Below, one piece after another: positions 11,073-22,960 of a stretch of DNA of 64,000 nt (positions are counted from its first letter, which is position 1; each line of letters opens with the position of its first letter). The stretch lies in contig NW_009799104.1 of assembly GCF_000213175.1 (NCBI RefSeq), positions 3,791,128 through 3,855,127 on the forward strand. The letters run 5' to 3'. The notes beneath the pieces are model-generated. The model saw only the letters and a list, made by a program, of their open reading frames with translations, was not told where the DNA came from and searched no databases. Source of the DNA: Neurospora tetrasperma FGSC 2508 (Eukaryota; Ascomycota; Sordariomycetes; Sordariales; Sordariaceae). Both the position numbers and the translations under genes were made by a program.

Positions 11073-14000
11073 ATGGCATCCCGCGACCCTGGGGCCAGGG
11101 GGGCCACCGCCGGCCCGGCTCCCTCGCCCACACAGCAACCCTCCGGCACCCCGGACCCAGTAGCAATTGTAGGCATGTCCTGCCGCCTTCCTGGGGGTGT
11201 CGAGACACCAGGGGATTTCTACCGCATGATGTGCCGCGGGCGGTCAGGTTGGTCCAAAGTTCCCAAAGACCGATTCAACCAGGAAGCCTACAACCACCCG
11301 GATCCGGACCACAAAGGGACGTTCAACTCGCAGGGCGGATACTTCATCAAGCAGGATCTGAGCGGGTTCGACGCGGCGTTCTTTGATGTCACAAGACGGG
11401 AGGCGGAGGCCATGGGTTAGTACCTTTTCTGTTTTGCGTTTGTTGATCTCCGAAAACAGGAAGACAGAAGCGAACAGTGGGAAAGGAGTGAAGAGAAAAG
11501 GAGGAGAAAAGAGTTCACGGGGGTTGATAGGGCATATAAAAGGAGACAATGGCTAACAGAACCTGAACACAGACCCAGCCCAGCGCCTCCTAATGGAATG
11601 CACCTATGAAGCCTTGGAGAGCGGCGGCATACCGCGCGAGCACATTACAGGCACCCGCACCGGCGTCTTCATTGGTGGGAACTATGGCGAGCACCGAATT
11701 TCGCATATGCGGGATCTCGACACGATCCCCTCGTTCGATGCAACCGGCAACCAACCAGCCTTCTTGTCCGGCCGATTAGCGTACTACTTTAACTTGCACG
11801 GCCCGACCTTCACCGTTGACACGGCGTGCTCTTCATCTTTGCACGCTCTGCATCTTGCCGTCCAGTCCATCAGAAACGGCGAGTGCGACGCGGCAGTGGT
11901 GGGAGCGAGCCATCTTATAACTCAACCGGATGTATGGGTGTCCATGTCCATGCTTCGTCTCTTTTCTGACGAAGGACGGACGTACGCCTTCGATCATAGG
12001 GCCAGGTCCGGCTACGCCCGCGGCGAGGGCTGTGCAGTAATAGTTCTGAAACCCGTCGAAAAAGCATTTAAAGACAACGACCACATTTTCTCCGTCATCA
12101 GCCACAGCGGGGTCTCCCACAATGGTCGCACCGTCGGTATCGTCGCCCCCTCCCCGGACGAGCAAGAACAGCTTTTGCGAGACGTCTTCACTGCCGCCAA
12201 GATCGACCCGCGCGAGGTTGGCTTTTTCGAAGCCCACGGTACCGGCACGAAGAAGGGCGATCCGATCGAGGCCACAGCCATATACAAGGCCGTGGGCCGG
12301 TATTTGTCCGCAGACGACCCACTGTATATCGGCAGCAGCAAACCAAATGTGGGACATCTTGAATGCGCGAGCGGTCTGGTGTCGGTGATCAAAGGGGTGC
12401 TCTCGCTTTACTACGGGTTCATCCTCCCCAATGCAGATTTTGACAAGGAAAACCCGGAGATTCCATTCAAGGAATGGAACATGACGGTCGCCAAACAGCA
12501 GAAGCCATGGCCGGCACACAAGAAGTATGCATGCGTCAACAACTTTGGGTTTTCCGGGAGCAATTCGACGTGTATCTTGGCTGGGCCACCAATCCATCGC
12601 AGGATCGAGCTGGGCGAACACGGCGCGTACACCACTCCGAGGCTCTTTGTGCTGTCCGCCAACGATGAGCAGGCGCTAAGGACGAGTATCAAGGAACTGG
12701 GTATCTGGTTGGAGCAGCATGCCGAGCTGTATCAGACTACCATGCCGCGGAATTTGGCGTATACGCTCTGCCAGCGAAGGTCGCATTTCCCGTGGAGGGT
12801 GGCCATCGTTGAGTCGATTTGTTCTGGTCTTGCGGGATCGCTGAACGGACACGACCTCACTCCCATGCGCGCTTCGTCAGAACAACCACGTCTGGCATTC
12901 ATCTTCACCGGCCAGGGAGCGCAATGGTATGCCATGGGCCGCGAGCTCTTGCAGACCCATCCCCTTTACCTTAAGGCCATCAAGCGAGCCGATGAAGCTT
13001 TGCGGAAGGTGGGCGCTGATTTCTCCATTTACGAAGAACTCACGCGCGACAAGGAGACAACCAAAGTAGGGCAGGCGCACATTTCTCAGCCCATCTGTTC
13101 CGCTGTGCAGTTGGCCTTGGTAGACCTGCTGGACTCATTCGGCATCAAGCCCGGTGCTGTCACGGGCCACTCCTCCGGCGAGATTGGTGCTGCGTACGCA
13201 GCTGGCGCGCTGACCTTTGAAGGGGCGATGGAAGCCGCTTACTACCGCGGCCAGATGATCGTCGAGCTGAAGAAAGCGTACCCTGAACTCAGAGGCTCCA
13301 TGCTAGCCGTGGGCTCCGGAGCCGAAGAATGCGCACCTCTTCTCCAGCAAATCAACACCTCGGCATCCGAAGCGGTAGTGGCCTGCGAAAACTCACCCTC
13401 TTCCACCACCATATCGGGCGACGAATCCGCTATCGACCGGGTCGCCGAGCTGTTCCAGAAGAAGGGCACCTTCAACCGTAAGCTGTTCGTCGACGTCGCC
13501 TACCACTCCCCGCACATGGCCTTGATTGCCGACAAATACCTCCAAGCCGTCTCACACATTCAGCCACCTGAATCGCGCTCCTCTTCAACCGTCGAGTTCT
13601 ACTCGTCCCTGCACGCCCGCCGCCTGTCCTCTCTATCGGAGCTTGGGCCGTCTTACTGGGTCAACAACCTTACGCAGCCCGTCCGCTTTTCCACGGCGTT
13701 GCAACACCTCATCTCCGGCTTCCGGCCGGATATCCTGCTTGAAGTTGGGCCCCATGCGGCGTTGAAAGGTCCGATAATGCAAACCATCAAGTCCCTCTCT
13801 TCTCCTTCACTCGGCACTTCCCCTTCTACCTCCACGCCGTCCACAGGGACTTTCCCCCCTGGCGTCGGCAACATCGCTGCAGTGGCCACCAAGCTCACCT
13901 ACCTCTCTGTTCTCGACCGCGCCAAGTCCGCCGCGCAATCCGCCCTCGAAGCGACCGGTGCTCTTTTCACCCGGGGCTTTCAGGGGCTAAACTGGTTCAA

Positions 14001-17000
14001 CATCAACCACAACCGGGAGGAGTACGAGCGTCCGGACTTGGTAGCGGGGCTATACAGCTACCCCTGGACTAGGCAGTCGTATTGGGCCGAGAGCAGGATT
14101 ACAAGGCAGCATCGGTTGAAGCCATTCCCGAGACATGATTTGCTGGGCGTCCTGGCAGATTGGAGTTCAGATATAGAGCCTACCTGGAGGAATGTGTTGA
14201 GTGGAGGGGTCTTACCTTGGTTGAAGGACTATGCTGTCCAAGGTCAGGGTCAAAGACGGAGGATGGTCTTCCCAGTGTCGGGGTTTGTGGCCATGGTGGT
14301 GGAGGCGGCGTGGCAGTTGCATTTGATGAGGCTAGAGGGGGATGCAAGCAAGTTTGAGGTCAAAGACCTGAGGGTGGAGGAGCAGTTGTGGCTGGAGGAT
14401 GAGGAGAAGGAGTACGAGGTGCTGCTTACCATCCGGCCTGGCGACGATACTGGCCGGCGAGACTCGTTTCGAATCACCTCGTTTGAGGAGAGTCGCGGGT
14501 GGCTTGAGCATTGCACAGGTTTTGTCAAGGCTGACTCTACCTCGCCTGTCCGCCAGCCTCTCGGCTTGTCAAGGCCGCGGGCGCAGTCTCATCCCAAAAC
14601 TGTAACCTTCGGCGAGGACACTGTCACCTCCGCCTCTTCCGTAGACGGACAGTCCGACTCCGCATCCGGTTCTTCATCTCCAAAACCCGCTTCATCCTCG
14701 GCCTCAGACAGTGGCTCCATACACATTGATAATACCACCGAAGCAGACGTGCCAGCCGCCCAGGCCCAAGGTTCAACAACCTCCGACACACCTGCCTGCT
14801 CCGGGCACAGCGCCTCTGCCCCCGCTTCCCTGGACAAGAAGAAGCTCGAACAGAAGCTTGAGCACGCGAGGGCCACACACCCGCACAATCTGGAGCTTCA
14901 CTCGAGCGAGACGATCTACGGCCATCTGGCTTCCTCCGTCGGTGCTCAATACCCCAGCGGTTTCAAAACTTTGACGGAGGTGACAGCGAATGAAAACACC
15001 GCTGCGGCTAACTGTGTGGTGAGAGAGACCAAAACGGAGATGCCGTTGGGCTATGAGACTGGGTACAGAATCCATCCAGCAGTATTGGATGAGCTGCTGC
15101 AGCTCCCTTTGTTGAGTTTGGGCGCCGGGGTGCAAGACAAATCCACTGGAACGTCGTACTTGCCGGCAGCGATCAGACACTTTACCATCAGGTCGCGATG
15201 GAAGAAGAAGCCCGGTCAGACCTTCTGCGCTCACTCTGGTGTAGAGAGCAGCAACAAGGGGCGTGATGCAAGCTTCATGATCGAAGCCTTTACTTCCCCA
15301 GGCTCCACGACCGCGGCGATCTCGATCGCTGGGTTGCAGTTTGAGAGTCTGGAAGCTGAAAAGAAGGAAAGTGGTAGGCCAAGGGAGTTGTGCTTCCAGG
15401 TGAGATGGGAGGAGTTCAAGACTGAAAACAGGCCCGACGCCGGTAACTCGGATGATAACAGGGCCGATACAAAAGAACCAGAGGACAAGTCCACCCCCAA
15501 CATAGCAATCATAACCGAAATACCCAATCCCGATACATCTCCACTGATTAAAGCCGTCTATAACCAAATTCAGAAGCAGACAGGAAAGCAGGCACGGATC
15601 TCTTCCATACAAACGATCACCGACTTCACCAAAACCTCATTCCTGGTTCTCTCCGAACTCGACCAACCCCTCGTCAGCTCCCTCAACACCAAGAACCCTG
15701 CTGCAGAAGAGCAACTGAACCAGATCAGAAAACTTTTGACCACGTCGTCGGGACTGATCTGGGTAACCCGCGGCGCAACCCGCTTCCCAACTTCCCCAAA
15801 CTCCAACATGGCTCTAGGTCTGTTGAGGACGGCGAGGAGTGAAGCTTCGGCGGTTGCTGCTGCATTGGATTTGGATCCTGAATCGAGACTTTCTGCTGAG
15901 CAGCAAGCCAACCTGATTTTTCAGGCATTCAGCCGGTCTGTCCTCTCCTCCTCTTCTGCCGCCCACGACGAGAACGATCCCGAAAGCGCCGAGCTAGAAT
16001 TCGCCGAGGAGCAGGGCAAGCTGTACGTCCCAAGGCTGGAGCCTGATCCGCAGCTCAACCTTGAAATCTCCCGCGAACTTGGTCCCTCCATCCCATACAC
16101 CCAATATTTCCACCAAGACTCTCCCGAGCTCAACGGACTGAGGCAACTAGAGCTTGCACCCAGCCATGGACCCAAGGGTAACCTGCATCACCTCCACTTT
16201 GAAGACCGCCCCGAGACTGTCTTGAAAGACGACGAGGTAGAGATTCTGGTAGCGGCAAGCGCGATTACGCTTGATGATGTTGACTACATCCAGCATGACG
16301 CGTCCCAACACCACCACATCGCGAGGGGTTGTTCCGGCACCATCTCCCGTGTTGGCAAGGGGGTTCATGAGGTCGCTGTCGGCGCCTGCGTCTGTGCCCT
16401 AGCGGAGGGCCGGTTCGGCACGCACGCCCGAGCAAAGGTAACCAGCGTGGTACCGCTGAACAGCAACATCACGCCCGAAGTAGGCGCCGGGATTCCCGTT
16501 TATATCGCTCGCGCGTGGCGCGCTCTCGTCACCCTCGGTCGCGTACACAAAGGCACCAAATTGATGATTCAGCTGTCCGGGCCGACGAGCGTCGCTGCGG
16601 TGGAAATTGCCAAATCCTTGGGCGCAGATACGTGGGTGTATGTCACCAACGACGTCGAAGCCGATGCGGCGCGGAAAATGGGCTTTGCGGGAGAAAGGGT
16701 GTTGGATGAGCGAAGCATTTACATCCGAAGAAAGCTGGATGAAGCCACCGGCGGGACAGGGTTCGAGGTGATCTTGACGGTGTCGGGGGGCAGAAATAAT
16801 GGAGGCGAAAACGAAGCCTGGCAGTGCCTAGCTGACTTTGGCCGGTTGGTAGAGATCAGGGCATCGGGGACGCAGAGTTCGAGGCCGCAGTTGGGCGCTA
16901 ACGCGACGTTTGTGAGCATCGACATGGTCAGCTTGACTGTGGGCAGGCCGCAGGAGATGCAAGAGACTTTGGCGGCCGTCATGCAAAAGCTGGAGAAGGG

Positions 17001-18383
17001 AGAGTTCCAGCCGCCGACCAAGACGCATGTCTATAAGGTGTCTGAACTATCAGCGGCGCTGGAGTGGGTGAAAGGGGGCATGACAGTGTATCCCGTTGTG
17101 GTGGCTGCTGGAGAGAAAGACCAGGTCAAAGTATGTCATCGCTGGAGGTGCTTGTCAGTTTGAGCAAGTGGCTAACGAGCAACAGGCAACATACCGCAAG
17201 TCGAGGGGTATCTTCCGGAGAGATGGTACTCATATCATCATCGGTGGCACCGGCGGCCTCGGCCGATCGATGGCCAAGTACATGGCTGAGCATGGTGCCC
17301 GGAACATTGTCCTGCTGTCGAGAAGCGGCGGAGGAAGGGAGATGGCTGAGCAGCTGGAGAAGGAGATTGCTTGCCCTGATCTGCACATCCGGGTGGAGAA
17401 GTGCGACGCGAGCGATGAAAGGCAAGTGCGCGAGTTGGTGATAGACTGCGCTCGAGAGTTGCCCAGTATTTGTGGTGTCATCCACGCCGCCATGGTGTTG
17501 AGGGTATGTTGTGACTCGTCCGCTGTTTGCCTTGTACGTCAACCCAGCTAACAGAACCCAGGACGTCCTCCTCGAGAGCATGTCCTTTTCCGACTTTACC
17601 CAAGTCATCCAGCCCAAATTTGCTGGAGCCTGGAACGTGCACAACGTGCTTTCAGATACCGGTGCCAACCTTGACTACTTTGTTGTTCTCTCCTCGGCCG
17701 CTGGCATCCTGGGTTCCCGTGGCCAGGGAGCCTACGCAGCAGCGAATACGTTCCTCGACTCGTTTGTGCAATATCGTGTGCGCAACGGCCTCCCAGGCAC
17801 CTCGCTCGATCTCACAGCCGTCACCGACGCCGGATACCTCGCCGAGAACGCAGAGCGGCAGGACGACATCATGCGCAACTTTGGCAACGAAACCGTCTCG
17901 GAGCAAGAAGTGCTCGCCTTGTTGTCTGCCGCGGTCCGCGGGGTCAGCCCGGCCCAAGTCCTCACCGGGCTCAAGCTACATATCCAGGCGGATGGGTCGT
18001 GGCCGTACTATGCCTCGGACGCGCGCTTCACTCAACTCAAAGCCGAGTCTCTGGCGGCCGCTGAGCGTGAAGGTCACGTTCCCAAAGCCGCAACGTCTGC
18101 GGGCAATGCCTTCCGGGCAGCCAAGACGGACGAGGAGGCCATGGCGATTGCGGGCCAGGGCATTCTCCAGAAGCTGTCGGATGTGTTGACGATTGATGTG
18201 GCAAACCTGGACGCGACGAGGAACATTACGAGTTACGGGTTGGATTCCTTGACGGCCATCGAGTTGAGGAACTGGATTGCCAAGGAGTTACGGGCCAATT
18301 TGCAGATCTTGGAGCTGTTGAGCAGCGGGACGGTGAATGATTTGGCGGCGATTATTGTGCAAAAGACGAGGGCCGGAACATGA
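11073..18383 (+). CDS. highly-reducing-type iterative polyketide synthase with altered DH and ER
   Basis: Exons 11073-11415, 11573-17130, 17186-17503 and 17562-18383 code for 2,346 residues. Domain order: KS (active Cys about 200 in DTACSSS; His in EAHGTGT and KPNVGHLE), AT (GHSSG, Ser near 646; AYHSPH later), DH, a central non-catalytic pseudo-KR region, ER, KR and ACP. The KR keeps GGTGGLG and the K, S, Y and N catalytic residues (SSAAG, GAYAAAN). The ACP has GLDSL with Ser2302 for phosphopantetheine. No methyltransferase or thioesterase is present. In the DH, the usual HxxxGxxxxP reads YAVQG with extra residues before VFP, so the catalytic His (about 1001) is Tyr; the second motif HPAVLDELLQ is kept. 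In the ER, the glycine-rich nucleotide loop is replaced by LSGPTSVAA (about 1780). The likely outcome is a KR-reduced, hydroxyl-bearing chain. The family is certain; the product is unknown. It may be N. crassa NCU05011, from memory only. Confidence 0.95.
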
Positions 18384-18630
18384 TTTGTATGCTCGGAGGG
18401 TCTTTGATTATACAGCATGAAGGTCTGGAATTGATGTTGCATTCAGTTATAGTACGGCGAGGGAGGACATGTCATGATACCACTCAGGAATAGACTGCCG
18501 ATTTCGTTCTCTCGGCAGTCGCTTCACAGAAACCAGTGTGTCGGCCATTGGTGTTTGTTTGGTCGGTGGACCGTGATGAGCACTGGTCAAACAGCGGCAA
18601 GGAGACCGGGAGGAAAGGGAAAGATATTAT

Positions 18631-18660
18631 TGATTGATTGATTGATTGATTGATTGTTTG
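18631..18660. repeat. ATTG tetranucleotide microsatellite
   Basis: About seven head-to-tail ATTG units followed by TTTG units, about 250 bases downstream of the polyketide synthase stop codon. It is non-coding. Confidence 0.85.
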
Positions 18661-19250
18661 TTTGCTTGGTTGCCAGCAAGAACCAACTGCCGAGGGGGAG
18701 AAGGAACCTGGAATGTCCGCCTGGCGAGAAGGGAACTTTGATGGAAGTTGGGTTGGCCACGAGTGCTACAACTGGCGATGGGAGGAATGGAAAATTACTT
18801 AGTGGCTCAGTCTGATGTTCTGTCGTGGGTGGATGGTCAAGTTATAGAGCTGGGTGAAACCGAGGTTATTATTGTAGAGTTCCGGTCAGAATGGCGACAC
18901 ATTTCATTTTTCGTCGGTTGCCTGGTGTCGAGTGATGAGGTTGACCAGAGTGACGGAAGTTGTTGCAAGGTAGGAAGTTGAAGCGACAAACAGCCATAGT
19001 ACTGTGTAGGTTAAGGCTCGAAGGTGCCCAGATCATGCAAAGTGCCTCTAGTAGTTTGTTAGTGCAAACCTCCTTTTCCCATCAAGTTTCGCCGCTACGG
19101 CAGTTGCTTTGCTAACACTGCCACATTGCTCCAGTCGGCTGGCTCCGATCACCCCGCCAATCATTAGAGGCCGGTAAGTAAGTAGGTACCTACGTACCCC
19201 CCGTCCCTTCAAGTTGCCCCTGTATCAAAGCGGCCAATGGAACTCACCTA

Positions 19251-20007
19251 CGGTGGCCCAAGTGTGACTTGGGTCGTTTATCCAAAAGTTCTGAAAACAA
19301 GAAGTCTAACCAGCTGTAGGCATTAGGCTTGCACTGGGGGGTGGTATCCAAATCCTTGTGCTTGGAAGATAACCTTGATAAGCTGTCTCGAGTCCCGCAA
19401 AGTCAACTCCCTTCCATTGCTCTAATTCTCATCAACTCCCATTGACTCTCATTGCTTTATTGCTTCACTACTTCAATACTTTAGTACTTTCGTACAAGAC
19501 GGAAGTACTGGGAGGTTTGCTAAGATTTTAGGTAGTAGTGCAAATGGACCCTGGCTCCCTAGTTGGACTTGCCCTGCACTTGGTGTTTCTCCAAATTTTT
19601 TGAGTTGGGGTAAGGTAGCAATGCAAATGGATCCTGCTCTCTCTCTCTCTCTCTCTCTCCCCCCCCCCGGGGCCGGGGCTAGAAAGAAAAGAAGAAAAAG
19701 AAAAAGAAAAAGAAAAAGAAAAGAAGAAGATGAGGGTGAAAAAAGGAAGGAGGGAGAAAAGGGAAAGGAGAGAGAAAAAGGGAAAGAGAAAGAAAAAGGG
19801 GTAAAAAAAAGGGAAGAGGGGAAAGAAGGAAAATAAAGAAGGAAGAGGGGAGACAAGTTGGAAAGATTGAAGTCAAAGTTCAAGGTCGGCGTGGGTGTTG
19901 AATTTTGTAAGTGTAGCAGAGGCGTTGATATAAAATAGCCGTCACCTGGCTTCAGCTGGGAGCTTGGACCAGTTTTATAAACGACCTAAGTCACACTTGG
20001 GCCACCG
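19251..20007. mobile_element. MITE-like DNA element with 31-bp terminal inverted repeats, TA-flanked
   Basis: Positions 19251-19281 and the reverse complement of 19977-20007 agree at 30 of 31 bases. Both begin CGGTGGCCCAAGTGTGACTT at the outer end; the single difference is G/A. A TA lies immediately outside each end (19249-19250 and 20008-20009), as expected for a Tc1/mariner or pogo-type target duplication. The 757-bp interior codes for nothing and is dominated by a CT/C run and a long purine tract. It is best read as a non-autonomous miniature element. I cannot name its family or its partner transposase. Confidence 0.7.
19635..19856. repeat. pyrimidine run followed by long purine tract
   Basis: A CT dinucleotide run and C run (about 19635-19669) meet a short G/C-rich joint. 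A tract of roughly 175 bases then follows that is almost all A and G on the plus strand (19681-19856, few T). It lies inside the inverted-repeat element. It is non-coding, and it is probably a simple-sequence expansion. Confidence 0.8.
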
Positions 20008-20776
20008 TACTCACCCAACCAAGCAAAACACGAGAACAGTCAAATCACGAGCGATGGAAATGCACGGCCAAGCGCCCAAAGACCATCTGAAACACGAACC
20101 TTTCTGTGCTCTCAGATTTCCAGTTTGGGTGTCGACAACAGAACATTCCATGGGACAATTCTGAGGACCAGAGGCAACCCCGGGTCAAGAGACTCGAGAG
20201 GCCGCCGTCTGCAAGGTTTCAGAGCCTCCGCTCCATTCATACTCTGTATACTAACAATATCCACTGTTGCCCGCTGTTTCAAACAGTGGCTGGGCTGCTG
20301 GGCTGCTCCAGTTCATCACAACTTCTTGAACTCCAGCAACTCCGAGCAAAGTCCAGTCGCTCCTCCGGTCTGTTTCCGACTCGCGATACTTCCACATCCA
20401 TAACACTCCAGTTGGTACACTACAGTACTTACTTGACACACTCAGCAACCCGAACCCGACTCGACTGTCCTTCTGACCAGCCCAACCGTCGTCACCGTTC
20501 CCATCTTTTCGACACCCGACCAAGACACAGCCCCCGCGGCTGACGATTCGTTAGGTTCCCAGCACACACGCCTTTTTGGTTGAAGCACAAAGAAGGGACA
20601 CCGGGCCAGTCCCACGACAGTCATATCACAACGACCAACCCTTGTCCTGCTGGCAGGCAAGCAAGATACTGTATCACTTTGGGATACAAGAGCTGGGAAT
20701 ATCCACGACATTACATCACAGCATCTCGAGAATCGCATAGTATTACACCATCATCATCGTCATCATCATCACGCAC

Positions 20777-22960
20777 ATGGCCGCCAGACAGCACGTGGAA
20801 GCGAGGTCGCTCTCGACACTCAACTCCCTCGCCGCCAACCCCCCACAATACCCTCACAGCGCCGATGTCAAGGAGTCCTTGATCTTGTACATATCACGAG
20901 TCCCCGGTAGTCGAGGTATGTCCCCATCATTACCATACCCTTCCCTTTTCTCTCACTAAACAACCCGGGCCACAGATGTCATCCTCTCCCCCTTCCGTCC
21001 GCAGCGAAAGAACGTGACGATAGAAGACATTAACAATGCTCTCTACCTGATACACCTTGACCTGCCCACGGACGAACTACTAGTCGAAAACACCCGCCCG
21101 AACGAGACATCCACTTCCGCATCGCCTCGAACTAGTGGTGAGAGCGCGAGGAGTGTGATTCCCCGGAAACCGTTACCGCCTAGTGCCCGCGTCGAGCTTC
21201 CCACTCCGAGACAACCGTCTGCAAACGTGCCTGCGACCCATAACAAGAACAATGTGCCCAACAATACCGGGCCGGTACCGACCAGGTCGCCGTCGGTCAG
21301 ACGTACAGATTCTGTAAGACGCCCACAAGGCCTGGGTTCGGAGAGGCTTGAGCGGGCTGTAGCTGCTCAGGAGCCTGTTGCTGGGAACGATGGATACAAA
21401 CCGAACCCCATGTTCCAGCCCAGTTTGGTTTCCGAGCCGCCTCCCAGACAAACGCCCCAGCTCCCTCCCCCGGCCGAGAATCTAGCAGCGATGCGCCGTC
21501 CCTTTGGCCCACGGCCACAGACCTCTTTGACGATTCCCGAGGAGCCGGCTGTCAGCCCTGGGACGACCCCGACGAGCAACCGACCCATCTCACCGACCGA
21601 TCAAGCACTTTACACTCCTACTTCCAACGTCCCCCGGCCCGGCGATGGCATCCTCTCCCCTCCTACCGTCACCCGTGCTCGCGCCTCCAGCAACTCGAAA
21701 CTAGCGGCAACAATTCCTTTCACGCTCACACTCATCCGGCGGGATCCTTCGACCAACCTCCAGTGGAACGTGGGCAAGATCTCTTCGTTTGAGACAAACA
21801 TTCCTACTCCCGAGTCTGCCCATCCGGATCTCGGTGAGCTACACGATGCGTCAACCCCCGAACCACCGCCGCCGATTGCGACGCAGTTGATTGACATCCA
21901 TTTGGAGACATCCGGGTATGCAAAGTACAAGGGAATGCTCAGCCGTGCAAACATTGAGGCTTTGCGGCCGACTTCCCCTCAGTCCTTTGCCCGGACGCTA
22001 CAAGGCTTAGGGACGAGTTCGGGGAGTACAAGTGGGAATGGAAATCAGGGTGATCGAAGATCAAGTGGAAGCCCGCAAAAGCAGATCATGGGTGTAACGC
22101 ACATGGAAATGGAAGAAGGATTCCATCGCCAGGTGGTCATGGCCTACACCAAATCCTGGACCTCGGGCCTCAAAGGTGCTTTCAGACGACACTCCCGCTC
22201 GGCCAGTACTGCCTCGGCTACCGCTGGCGACCTCCCGGGACACGCCCGCCATGGCAGTTCCTCGACCATTGGTTCAGGCGATCTTTCGCCTAACGAACAC
22301 CAAAAGCCCCAGTCTCCCCCGCCCAGTCACAACCGCCAGGATTCCATGGGCGGTGGCCAACTCATAACCCAACCAGGCCCCAACCTCCGCCCCAAAGGCT
22401 ACGTCTTCCTCTCCCCCTGGCTAGGCCGCTGTGAATTCCGCACCGGCTCCACTGGCCGCTCCTTGAAGTGTCGACACATTCTCGACGAGCACACCGGCGG
22501 AATTAACCAGCTCTCGCAATTTGACCCCGCCAAGCTCGCCCAATCCGTCCGCGACGCGCCCACTATCGGTCAATCCCGCGGCGACAGTTTCAGCTCCGCC
22601 ATCACGGGCGCCAAGCCCGTTTCCGAACTCCGCTTCAACTTACCCTCCGAACCCCGTTCGCCTGGCGCCGGCACCGGCACGGAGAACTACCCGCCGGGTC
22701 ACACTGCCGGATCGAAGCGCCATTTTCGCTTCTCCAAGTTCTTAGGTCTGGAACCACCCAGCTCGGAGGACGAGTATTTTGACGATGAGGATCTTTTTGA
22801 TCCGAATGCACTGGGCAGGGAAGATGCGGGTGGAGGAAGTAGAGGCAAGAGAGCGAAGCTGGGGAAGCTGATTATTCATGATGAGGGACTGAAGATGCTG
22901 GATTTGGTGGTGGCGGCTAATATGGGGGTCTGGTGGAATACGTGGGAGAAGAGGTTTTAG
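20777..22960 (+). CDS. conserved-looking fungal protein of unknown function
   Basis: Two exons (20777-20915 and 20976-22960, phase 1 junction with GTATGT donor and CCACAG acceptor) code for 707 residues. I do not recognise a characterised family. The N-terminal ~75 residues, running across the intron, read as a compact segment (VKESLILYISRVPGSR, then DVILSPFRPQ and NALYLIHLDLP). A long Pro/Ser/Thr-rich, probably disordered stretch follows (about 75-260). A second ordered-looking region comes next, including FTLTLIRRDPS and, further on, GYVFLSPWLGRCEF. An acidic patch SSEDEYFDDEDLFDP lies near the C-terminus. There is no signal peptide or clear membrane segment. Strong C-ending codon use and the clean intron make the gene real. 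Confidence 0.8.

Larger units (their letters stand above)
18384..20776. other. intergenic region holding a TA-flanked inverted-repeat element
   Basis: No gene is supported here. The stretch has an ATTG tandem run (18631-18660), the 757-bp inverted-repeat element listed separately, and the probable leader of the next gene from about 20050 on. Open frames in the pyrimidine/purine tract are low-complexity artefacts rich in Lys, Glu, Phe and Ser. Confidence 0.5.

Noticed and set aside
11833-12621. 262-codon minus-strand frame inside the polyketide synthase
   Set aside because: Antisense shadow of the conserved KS domain.
14773-15612. 279-codon minus-strand frame
   Set aside because: Antisense shadow of the synthase DH region.
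19600-19883. Open frames rich in Lys/Glu or Phe/Ser/Leu
   Set aside because: Translation of the purine/pyrimidine simple-sequence tract in the inverted-repeat element; not a protein.
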